6,401 nt of DNA from Ruminococcaceae bacterium UBA4871 (GTDB lineage Bacteria; Bacillota; Clostridia; Oscillospirales; Acutalibacteraceae). The stretch spans positions 17,405 to 23,805 of the forward strand of contig DHDR01000006.1 of the NCBI GenBank assembly GCA_002399445.1, written 5' to 3'. The notes under the pieces were generated by a model. The model saw only the letters and a program-made list of their open reading frames with translations, did not search any database and was not told the DNA's origin. Below are positions 1-6,399 of this stretch, one piece after another (position 1 is the stretch's first letter; every line of letters begins with the position of its first letter). The position numbers and the translations under genes are program-made.

Positions 1-471
1 ATGACGGCACTTTACACGCTGTTTTTAAACTTTGGCTTGCTGGATAAACCTGTCGCGCTGACGATCATCTATGTTGCCGGTGCCATTCCGTACAATGTCT
101 GGCTGGTAAAAGGGTACTTGGACGGCTTGCCGAAAGAAGTGGATGAGGCGGCATACATCGATGGATGTTCCTATTTTATGACGTTTCGTAAAATTATTCT
201 TCCACTTTCTAAACCAATTATTACCTATTGTGCGGTATCCCAGTTTATGATGCCGTGGATGGATTATATTCTGCCCAATATGCTGCTTTCCAGTGATACC
301 AGCAAGACACTTGCTGTTGGGCTGTATGGCCTGATTACCGGGCGTGAGAACACGAATTTTACCATGTTTGCCGCCGGAGCAGTTATCATTGCCGTGCCGA
401 TTACAATTCTTTTCATTGTCTTCCAGAAGTATCTGGTGCAGGGGATTGCAGCAGGCGCAAATAAAGGCTAA
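1..471 (+). CDS. malG: MalG-type sugar ABC transporter permease, C-terminal part (5' end outside window)
   Basis: This is the C-terminal 156 residues of an inner-membrane permease of the CUT1 carbohydrate ABC importer family; full-length MalG proteins have about 280-300 residues, so roughly half is missing to the left. The ATG at base 1 is therefore probably an internal methionine. The cytoplasmic EAA loop that docks on the ATPase is clear: E49-A50-A51, D54-G55, then L67-P68 and P72 (bases 145-216). Three hydrophobic membrane segments are visible near residues 17-36, 74-96 and 119-146. The C-terminal end LVQGIAAGANKG closely resembles the LVNGLTAGGVKG end of E. coli MalG as I recall it. It lies 28 bases upstream of the binding-protein gene, so the two are surely co-transcribed. 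A MalF partner is expected upstream. The ATPase is not in view and may be encoded elsewhere. Family assignment is firm; the exact sugar (maltodextrin, maltose or cyclodextrin) is inferred from the neighbours. Confidence 0.93.
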   Translation: MTALYTLFLNFGLLDKPVALTIIYVAGAIPYNVWLVKGYLDGLPKEVDEAAYIDGCSYFMTFRKIILPLSKPIITYCAVSQFMMPWMDYILPNMLLSSDTSKTLAVGLYGLITGRENTNFTMFAAGAVIIAVPITILFIVFQKYLVQGIAAGANKG

Positions 472-499
472 AACGAAGAATTATAAGGAGGTTCTGATT

Positions 500-1786
500 A
501 TGAAATTGAAAAGGATGCTTGCCTTTACACTCAGTGCGTTGATGGTCGGTTCCATGGCAGGCTGCCGTGAACTGCCGAAAAATGCAAAGACCGCTTCTGC
601 TGCGGGCAGTACGGCTGCCTCTGCAGCCGGTGAGCTCAAACCGGAAAGCGGCGCCAAGCTGACTTTCCGTACAAGCAGCGCCACTCAAATTAAATTTGCA
701 AAGGCAGTTGCGAAGAAGTTCGAGGAAAAGTACGGCGTTAAAGTCACTGCGGAGGACGGCAGTGTTTACGACCAAAACAAGGCGAATTTGGAGGCCGCTT
801 CCGGAAAAGGACCGGATGTTTTTATGAGCCCGTATGACAAAACAATAGAAAATCAGCGCGCGGGTTTGCTGCTCAAATTCAATGACGGCATTGCTTCACA
901 ATTAAAAAAGGATGTCAGTGACGTTGCCATGAAGACCGTTACCATGAACGGCGGTGTTTATGGTGTGCCGGTATCCGTTGAAACTTATGTGATGTTTTAC
1001 AACAAAAAGCTTGTAAAGGGTGCGCCGGCAGCCAGTTTTGAGCAGCTGCTCAAGGATTCCAAGGACTTTAACAATGCAGGACAAAACAAGTTCTGGTTCC
1101 TTTCTAATGTCAGCGAGGGTGCCACCATGTACCCAATGCTGAGTGTCTATGGATACAAGCCATTCGGCGAAAACGGAACAGATAATGAAAACGCCGGATT
1201 TGACAAGCCGGAATTTGAAAAGGGACTGGAAGTGCTCAAAAAGTATCATGATTTGATGCCGGCAGCGTCCGGTGACCTTGCCAACTGGGATTTCCTGACC
1301 AATCAGTTCGTGACCGGAAAGACCGCATACCTCATCAGCGGCCCTTGGAATGTCAAGACATTCCGCGACGCCAAGGCAGACTTCGGTGTTACCTCTCTGC
1401 CAACTTATGACGGCAAGAAAGAGACTTCCTTTGCCTTTGTGCAGAATGCGCAGGTTTCCGCTTACACAAAGTATCCGAATGCCGCACAGCTTTTTGCTCA
1501 GTATCTGGTGTCCAATGAGGGTGCGGAGCTGCTGTATTCTGATGCTTCGTGCATTACTGCCCGCAAAGATATTTCACAGGTCAAGGGTCTGGCGCAGGAC
1601 GAACAGCTCAGCGCAATTGTTAAGTGCTTCAATGAGTCTATGCCAATGCCGACTGCCAAGCGCGTCAGTTATTTCTGGACAATTGCAGCAAACATTGGTC
1701 CGGCTGTGTTTGACGGTAAGATGACACCACAGGCGGCTGCGAAGAAAGCAAAGAGCAATTGGGATTCTTTTCTGAAAGCAGAATAA
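500..1786 (+). CDS. Maltodextrin/cyclodextrin-binding lipoprotein of a CUT1 ABC importer
   Basis: This 428-residue extracellular solute-binding protein (SBP family 1, MalE-like) delivers alpha-glucan oligosaccharides to the permease. The ATG at 500 is chosen because AAGGAGG (485-491) sits 8 bases upstream; an open extension back to 344 overlaps the permease gene and has no such site. The N-terminus has a KLKR charged start, a hydrophobic stretch and a lipobox MAGC with Cys22, so the mature protein should be lipid-anchored. An Ala/Ser-rich linker (about residues 30-46) follows. Family hallmarks are YGVPV at 154-158 followed by a FYNKKL strand, and the TGKTAYLISGPW segment ending at Trp283, which in MalE relatives lines the sugar cleft. 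The length is typical for Gram-positive MalE-like proteins. Substrate is inferred from the adjacent amylolytic genes; a cyclodextrin-preferring protein (CymE/GanO-like) cannot be separated from a maltodextrin one by eye. Confidence 0.93.
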   Translation: MKLKRMLAFTLSALMVGSMAGCRELPKNAKTASAAGSTAASAAGELKPESGAKLTFRTSSATQIKFAKAVAKKFEEKYGVKVTAEDGSVYDQNKANLEAASGKGPDVFMSPYDKTIENQRAGLLLKFNDGIASQLKKDVSDVAMKTVTMNGGVYGVPVSVETYVMFYNKKLVKGAPAASFEQLLKDSKDFNNAGQNKFWFLSNVSEGATMYPMLSVYGYKPFGENGTDNENAGFDKPEFEKGLEVLKKYHDLMPAASGDLANWDFLTNQFVTGKTAYLISGPWNVKTFRDAKADFGVTSLPTYDGKKETSFAFVQNAQVSAYTKYPNAAQLFAQYLVSNEGAELLYSDASCITARKDISQVKGLAQDEQLSAIVKCFNESMPMPTAKRVSYFWTIAANIGPAVFDGKMTPQAAAKKAKSNWDSFLKAE

Positions 1787-1799
1787 ATTTTACAGTTGG

Positions 1800-1830
1800 G
1801 CTGCGGCTGCATTCTTTCTGCTGCCGTGGC
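1800..1830 (+). other. Intergenic RNA stem-loop between binding-protein and GH13 genes
   Basis: A near-perfect hairpin: 1800-1811 pairs with 1819-1830 around a 7-base loop (TTCTTTC). There are 12 positions, of which nine are Watson-Crick pairs, two are G-U wobbles (1802/1828 and 1803/1827) and one is a T-T mismatch (1808/1822). It starts 13 bases after the binding-protein stop codon and ends 4 bases before the AAGGAGG of the next gene. No T-run follows, so it is not a standard terminator. The likely role, by analogy with the stem-loops after malE in other bacteria, is to protect the 3' end of the abundant binding-protein transcript and set lower expression downstream. That role is inference; the pairing is read directly. 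Confidence 0.6.
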
Positions 1831-1834
1831 AACG

Positions 1835-1841
1835 AAGGAGG
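1835..1841 (+). promoter_or_regulatory. Ribosome binding site that fixes a TTG start
   Basis: AAGGAGG followed by a 5-base spacer and TTG at 1847. No in-frame ATG occurs near this site. The first in-frame ATG lies near 2009 and would remove about 54 residues of the conserved N-terminal domain. The earlier in-frame TTG at 1796 lies just before the stem-loop and lacks a ribosome binding site. Confidence 0.85.
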
Positions 1842-1846
1842 AAGTT

Positions 1847-3595
1847 TTGAATCTCCAGGGTATTTGTCATATTCCAAAAAGTAATTATGCATATGCATAC
1901 ACAGAAAAAGATTTAGACATCCGTTTGCGCACAGCCAAGGACGACTGCACAGCGGTTCGTGTGGTGATTTCACAAAAGCACCGCTGGCAGGATAAGAAAA
2001 GTTATGACATGGAAAAAGTTGCTTCTGATTGCCTTTTTGACTACTATCAGTACCGATACCATACAGATGATTCGCGTCTGGGGTACTATTTTGAAGTCAG
2101 CGACGGTACGGATACGCTGATTTATTCCGAATCCGGTTTTTCTGCTGCTTTTGATGATCAGAACGCCTATTTCCATTATTTTCAGTATCCTTATATTAAT
2201 AAGACCGACTTGCACCGCATACCGGACTGGGTACATTCCACTATTTTTTATCAGATTTTTGTGGAACGCTTCTGTAACGGTGACAAAACTAATGACCCCG
2301 AACCGCTCGAGCCGTGGGGTAAGACGCCCAAACCGCAAAGCTTTTACGGCGGCGACCTGCAGGGTGTGCTGGATAAGCTGCCGTATCTGCAGGAACTTGG
2401 GGTAAGCGGGATTTATTTGACGCCGATTTTTCAGTCTCCCAGCAACCACAAATACGACACGACCGATTACCGAAAAGTTGACGAGATGTTTGGCAGCAAA
2501 GAGCTGCTTTGCAAACTGGTGCAGCAGGCACACGCAGCAGGCATCCGTGTGGTGCTGGACGGTGTCTTTAACCACAGCTGCTGGTCATTTGCACCGTTTC
2601 AGGATGTTCTGGAGCGTGGGGAGCAGTCTCCCTATAAAGATTGGTTCCACATTGACAGCTTTCCGGTAGGGCGCTTTACCGAAGAAGAAGCACACGATTA
2701 CACCAAGCCGCTGGACTCTTCCCGCTTAAATTACCATGTTTTCGGCACAAGTCCGAGCATGCCGAAATTAAACACAGAGAATCCGGAACTGGAAAAGTAT
2801 CTGCTGGATACCGTTTCCATGTGGACACGGGACACGGGAATTGATGGCTGGCGTCTGGATGTGTCTGACGAAGTAAACCACGGCTTTTGGCGCGACTTCC
2901 GAAAAACCGTTAAAGCAATTAATCCGGAAGCACTGATTATTGGAGAAAACTGGCACAATGCCTATCCATGGCTGCAGGGGGATCAGTTTGACAGTGTGAT
3001 GAATTATTCGTTTACCAAATCCTGCATCCAGTTTTTTGCCCAGCGGGAAGTAGATGCCGAGCAGTTTGCAGGCGACCTTTCCAGCTATCTGATGCGTAAC
3101 TCCGAGCAGGTGGACTTTGCCATGCTGAACCTGCTCGACAGCCATGATACCGTTCGCTTTCTGACGTGGTGCGGCGGGGATAAGCGGCTGCTGCGTATGG
3201 CCGTACTGCTTTTGTTCAGTTATGTGGGAATGCCCTGCATTTATTATGGAAGTGAAATTGGTATGGAAGGGGGTGGTGATCCGGATTGTAGAAGAACGTT
3301 TGACTGGAACCGTAAAAACTGGGATCAGGATTTGTTCCGTTTTTATCAGCAGGTCATTGCTCTTAGAAAGAGCGAAAAAGCGCTGCAGTACGGAACAATC
3401 CGTATGTATGCGAAAGAAGGTGTGGTTTACCTGATTAGAGACTGCAGGGGAAGCAGACTGGTCACAATGCTGAACAATACCGACACAGAAAAGTCTGTTT
3501 CCCTGCAGGAAGATTATGAAGTGCTGCTTTGTACAGGAGAAATGGAAAAAAACGTTTTAAGGCCATTTAGTGGATGCATCTGCAGGTTGGTTTGA
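1847..3595 (+). CDS. Neopullulanase / cyclomaltodextrinase (GH13, subfamily 20 type), cytosolic
   Basis: This 582-residue GH13 enzyme hydrolyses cyclodextrins, maltodextrins and possibly pullulan inside the cell; it has no signal peptide. Residues 1 to about 125 match the CBM34-like N-terminal domain of cyclodextrinases (IRLRTAKDD near the start). The barrel begins at about 126 with IFYQIFVERFCNGD, then FYGGDLQGVLDKLPYL and LTPIFQSPSNHKYDTTDY. Catalytic regions are intact: D238-GVFNH-243 (region I), GWRLD with nucleophile Asp338 and Arg336 (II), acid/base Glu367 in GEN (III), and SHD with Asp434 (IV). MPKLN at 305-309 is the region V signature typical of the neopullulanase subfamily rather than oligo-1,6-glucosidases. 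A C-terminal beta domain ends the protein. The TTG start at 1847 is set by its ribosome binding site. Its place between a sugar importer and a secreted CGTase-like enzyme fits breakdown of imported cyclodextrins or dextrins. Neopullulanase, cyclodextrinase and maltogenic amylase cannot be told apart by sequence alone. Confidence 0.93.
   Translation: MNLQGICHIPKSNYAYAYTEKDLDIRLRTAKDDCTAVRVVISQKHRWQDKKSYDMEKVASDCLFDYYQYRYHTDDSRLGYYFEVSDGTDTLIYSESGFSAAFDDQNAYFHYFQYPYINKTDLHRIPDWVHSTIFYQIFVERFCNGDKTNDPEPLEPWGKTPKPQSFYGGDLQGVLDKLPYLQELGVSGIYLTPIFQSPSNHKYDTTDYRKVDEMFGSKELLCKLVQQAHAAGIRVVLDGVFNHSCWSFAPFQDVLERGEQSPYKDWFHIDSFPVGRFTEEEAHDYTKPLDSSRLNYHVFGTSPSMPKLNTENPELEKYLLDTVSMWTRDTGIDGWRLDVSDEVNHGFWRDFRKTVKAINPEALIIGENWHNAYPWLQGDQFDSVMNYSFTKSCIQFFAQREVDAEQFAGDLSSYLMRNSEQVDFAMLNLLDSHDTVRFLTWCGGDKRLLRMAVLLLFSYVGMPCIYYGSEIGMEGGGDPDCRRTFDWNRKNWDQDLFRFYQQVIALRKSEKALQYGTIRMYAKEGVVYLIRDCRGSRLVTMLNNTDTEKSVSLQEDYEVLLCTGEMEKNVLRPFSGCICRLV
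3549..3558. promoter_or_regulatory. Possible LacI/CcpA-family operator half-palindrome
   Basis: AAAACGTTTT is a perfect 10-base palindrome with the central CG typical of LacI-family (MalR/CcpA) operators. It lies in the last codons of the GH13 gene, 94 bases before the next start codon. A -35-like TTGACC follows at 3592-3597, but no convincing -10 box sits at the right distance. A-rich codons such as AAA-AAC-GTT can create this by chance, so this is a weak call. Confidence 0.15.
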
Positions 3596-3652
3596 CCAAG
3601 CAGAAAATTAGCTCCGGAATCACCTGCAGAAAATAACAGGAGGAGTTATTCT

Positions 3653-5851
3653 ATGTATCACAAAAATGTACGGCCCGGTAAAAAGTATTCTCGTTTTTTG
3701 GCAGCTGTTCTTGCTGTGTTTGTTGTTTCGGCGGGGACCTTCGTCAGCGCAGGAATGCCGGTGGTGCACGCTGCTGTACAATCGGTTCCGGCTGGTGTCA
3801 AAGACACCAGCGTTTCCAATGCAGCCAATTTCTCAACAGATGTCATTTATCAGATTGTTACCGACCGCTTTTTGGATGGGGACCCCAGCAACAACCCGAC
3901 TGGGGCAATTTTTGATAAGAACAATCTGCAAAAGTATCATGGCGGAGACTGGGCCGGCATTACAAAGGAATTGAATAATAATTATTTCACCAACATGGGC
4001 GTTACAGCCCTGTGGATTTCCTCGCCAGTAGAAAATATAGAGACGGTGGATCCTTCCAACAACTGTGCCGCATATCATGGTTACTGGGCAAAGGATTTCT
4101 TCCGTACCAATCCGTATTTTGGCTCAATCCGTGATTTCCAGACCATGGTCAGCACAGCACATTCTAAGGGTATCAAAATTGTGATTGACTTTGCTCCGAA
4201 TCATACTTCAACAGCAGAAGATGGGAATATGGTGTTCCCGGATGATGGGCGGCTTTACCGTGATGGTCAGCTAATCAGCGGATTTAAGTCTGATACGCAA
4301 AATATTTTCAACCACGAAAGCTGGAGCAACTTCAGTACTTATGAAAACTGCATTTATCACAGCCTGTATGGTTTGGCAGATTTAAACCATATGAACACTA
4401 CGGTGGACACATATATGAAAGATGCAGTGAACAAGTGGCTGAGTTTGGGTGTTGACGGTCTTCGTGTGGACGCAGTCAAACACATGGAGCCAGGCTGGCA
4501 GAAAAACTGGCTGAGCAATATTTATACCCATAAGCCAGTATTCGTTTTTGGCGAATGGTTTAACGGTGGTACATCCTCAGACTCTCAGATGGACAGCTTT
4601 GCGAACAACAGCGGCATGAGTCTTTTGAATTTCCGCTTTGCCAACGCCGTTCGTAATACACTTGGCAGTGACAACAGTACCATGAAAGATTTGGACAGTG
4701 TTGTAAGTGCTACCAGTTCGGATTACCGCGAAGTAAACGATCAGGTTACCTTTATCGATAACCATGACATGAGCCGCTTCATGACACTTTCCAACAACAA
4801 CGGGCGTGATTTGGAAAATGCTTATGTTGTCCTGCTTACTTCCAGCGGTGTGCCAACTGTATATTATGGTTCTGAGCAGTACGCGACCGGCAGCAGCGAC
4901 CCGTATAACCGCGGAGATATGCCGTCTTTTAATACCGGTTCCAGAGCTTATAAAGTCATTAGCAAGCTTGCCCCGCTGCGCAAGAGCAACCCGGCTTTGG
5001 CTTATGGTACTTCCAAGCAGTGCTGGCTTAGCAACGACGTGTATATTTATGAGCGTGAATTTGATGGCAATGTGGTACTCACCGCAGTCAACCGCAACGA
5101 AGGCGCAGCCTGCAGTGTTTCCGGCTTGCGGACTGACCTGCCGGCCGGTTCTTACAACGATGTGATGGGCGGCCTGCTTGGCGGAAACAGCATTTCTGTT
5201 TCAAGTTCCGGTGCGGTTCCGGCCTTTACCCTTGGGGCGGGTGCTTCCGCGGTCTGGCAGTACACCAAACCGCAGGTTTCTGCGCCGCAGATTGGCAATG
5301 TTGACCCAATGATTGGCATTGCAGGCAACACCGTGACGATTAGCGGCCGCGGTTTTGGCAGCACAGCGGGCAACGTTACTTTTGGTATGAAGCAGGCACA
5401 GGTAAGGACATGGAATGACAGCTGCATTACGGTTGCCGTTCCGTCTGTGACACCTGGCATTTACAGCATCCAGGTGACCACAGCAGATGGTGCTAAGAGC
5501 AATGCATACGCCGGTTATGAAGTGATGACCGGTACACAGGTCCCGGTACGTTTCAAAGTCAATAATGCTACAACCAACTATGGCACCAATGTTTATCTGG
5601 TTGGCAGTGTGGAGGAACTTGGCAACTGGAACGCTGCCAAGGCAGTTGGCCCGCTATTTAATAACACAGCGAGCATTGGCAGCTACCCGACGTGGTTCTA
5701 TGATGTCAATGTGCCGGCAGGAACAAAAATTGATTACAAGTTCATTAAAAAAGACAGCAGCGGCAATGTTGTATGGGAAAGCGGGAACAACCACACGACC
5801 GTGACTCCCAGCAGTGGTGCTGCAACCGTAACAGTCGATTGGCAAGACTGA
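3653..5851 (+). CDS. Secreted cyclodextrin glucanotransferase-like enzyme (GH13_2) with TIG and CBM20 domains
   Basis: This 732-residue exported enzyme should attack starch outside the cell by alpha-1,4-glucan cyclisation, transglycosylation or hydrolysis. The start has AGGAGGAG (3638-3645) 7 bases upstream. A signal peptide spans about 1-40 (basic GKKYSR, hydrophobic core, VVHA cut). Domains follow the five-domain CGTase order: A/B barrel about 57-451, C about 452-540, D (IPT/TIG) about 541-628, and E (CBM20) 630-732. Catalytic residues: D179-FAPNH-184, nucleophile Asp273 in GLRVD, Lys276-His277, acid/base Glu301 in GEWF, His371-Asp372, Asp416 and Arg420. The central aromatic Tyr239 and acceptor-side Phe227 and Phe303, which favour transfer over hydrolysis in CGTases, are kept. 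CBM20 keeps the starch-binding residues Trp659, Tyr678 and Trp708. Oddly, the distant donor-subsite residues differ from Bacillus CGTases (Phe211, Ser223-Trp224, Ser237, Gly240; no aromatic in the loop at 130-138). A maltogenic or other CGTase-like amylase is therefore possible. It is the last gene of the operon, 57 bases after the GH13_20 gene. Confidence 0.92.
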   Translation: MYHKNVRPGKKYSRFLAAVLAVFVVSAGTFVSAGMPVVHAAVQSVPAGVKDTSVSNAANFSTDVIYQIVTDRFLDGDPSNNPTGAIFDKNNLQKYHGGDWAGITKELNNNYFTNMGVTALWISSPVENIETVDPSNNCAAYHGYWAKDFFRTNPYFGSIRDFQTMVSTAHSKGIKIVIDFAPNHTSTAEDGNMVFPDDGRLYRDGQLISGFKSDTQNIFNHESWSNFSTYENCIYHSLYGLADLNHMNTTVDTYMKDAVNKWLSLGVDGLRVDAVKHMEPGWQKNWLSNIYTHKPVFVFGEWFNGGTSSDSQMDSFANNSGMSLLNFRFANAVRNTLGSDNSTMKDLDSVVSATSSDYREVNDQVTFIDNHDMSRFMTLSNNNGRDLENAYVVLLTSSGVPTVYYGSEQYATGSSDPYNRGDMPSFNTGSRAYKVISKLAPLRKSNPALAYGTSKQCWLSNDVYIYEREFDGNVVLTAVNRNEGAACSVSGLRTDLPAGSYNDVMGGLLGGNSISVSSSGAVPAFTLGAGASAVWQYTKPQVSAPQIGNVDPMIGIAGNTVTISGRGFGSTAGNVTFGMKQAQVRTWNDSCITVAVPSVTPGIYSIQVTTADGAKSNAYAGYEVMTGTQVPVRFKVNNATTNYGTNVYLVGSVEELGNWNAAKAVGPLFNNTASIGSYPTWFYDVNVPAGTKIDYKFIKKDSSGNVVWESGNNHTTVTPSSGAATVTVDWQD

Positions 5852-5888
5852 TCGTTTACACGGTTGTCCTATCTATTCTTCTTTTATA

Positions 5889-5927
5889 GAGGCGGTGCTT
5901 TTTCCAAGCAGGGAAGGGCACCGCCTT
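5889..5927 (+). terminator. Rho-independent terminator of the operon
   Basis: A long hairpin begins 37 bases after the CGTase-like stop codon. The lower stem 5890-5898 pairs perfectly with 5918-5926 (AGGCGGTGC against GCACCGCCT). It continues as 5899-5905 with 5911-5917 (including G-U pairs) around the loop AAGCA, and G5889-T5927 adds a wobble pair. The trailing tract TTGCTTTTGC is T-rich but interrupted. On the opposite strand the hairpin is followed by A-rich sequence, so it should act only on plus-strand transcripts. Confidence 0.85.
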
Positions 5928-6297
5928 GCTTTTGCACTTGCGAAATGCGCGGCTTTGTAGATGATTCCCCACAAAGAAATGTTCACAGCGGCAGGAAAGG
6001 ACAAGTTGTAAAATAAACTCACTTGACCGACCACCGTGCAGGCGATGCCTGTTGGAAGACATGATGGAAGAAAGTAAATTGCATGCAACTGTGCGGGAGT
6101 ATCCAGCTGCAGTTCTACAAAGCGTAAAAGCATCTGATGAGGCTTACCGAGTGCGTTTGGAAGCGTACCGATGTGTGTGCACTTTGTGCCTGCTTTGTCG
6201 AGATGTACGCTGTTAAGGCAGCAAACAGCTGCCCAGATCGCCGCTATACTGGCAGGCAGGAGCAGCAGAAAACTCGCATATATATAAGAAGCTGTAT
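5928..6297. other. Stretch with no defensible gene
   Basis: About 370 bases lie between the operon terminator and the right-edge transposase-like fragment. A minus-strand frame stays open from 6301 to 5873 with a GTG start, but it has no ribosome binding site, reads through the terminator hairpin and resembles no family I know. On the plus strand a 51-codon frame (ATG at 6061, stop 6214-6216) has a weak GGAAG just upstream and a cysteine-rich end, and another frame opens from 6137 to 6337. The three overlap and none is convincing. I see no tRNA, rRNA or known structured RNA; only short local hairpins such as GCAC-TTT-GTGC occur. Decayed sequence beside a mobile element is the simplest reading. 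Confidence 0.5.
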
Positions 6298-6399
6298 TCA
6301 CAAGCGTTTCAACAGAGTATGTAAATGTGAGATTTGAACGATAGGCTCAATGCCCGACTTCGTATCGTAAAGATTCGTCGCATGGACGATGACTGCAAG
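6298..6399 (-). pseudogene. Fragment resembling a DDE transposase core (IS5/IS4-like), cut short
   Basis: Read on the minus strand from the right edge, 33 open codons contain AVIVHATNLYDTKSG. This resembles the beta strand and second catalytic aspartate region of IS5/IS4-type DDE transposases, which typically read VVHAAN-x-x-D. A TGA at 6300-6298 ends the frame, whereas an intact transposase would run on for roughly another hundred residues to its catalytic glutamate. None of the other minus-strand frames picks up such a continuation. The frame is open to the window edge, so the N-terminal part, if present, lies to the right. The match rests on one short motif recognised by eye, so it may be wrong. 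Confidence 0.4.

Noticed and set aside
344..499. Upstream extension of the binding-protein gene
   Set aside because: It overlaps the permease gene out of frame, destroys the lipoprotein signal peptide and ignores the AAGGAGG at 485-491.
1185..1200. TGAAAACG resembling the left half of a CcpA cre site
   Set aside because: The right half does not match and it lies inside the binding-protein coding region.
1796..1846. Earlier TTG start giving an MGCGC N-terminus that might suggest a lipoprotein
   Set aside because: It has no ribosome binding site, no hydrophobic core, and the added residues are encoded by the stem-loop.
5850..5866. TGTAAACGATC on the minus strand, cre-like, just after the last stop codon
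   Set aside because: It ends in mismatches and sits between the last gene and its terminator, where an operator would make little sense.
5873..6301. Minus-strand open frame of 142 codons with hydrophobic stretches
   Set aside because: The GTG start lacks a ribosome binding site, the 3' end runs through the operon terminator, and the protein resembles no family I recognise.
6335..6371. ACGATA / TATCGT inverted repeat near the right edge
   Set aside because: Only six base pairs with a long loop, inside the transposase-like frame; expected by chance.
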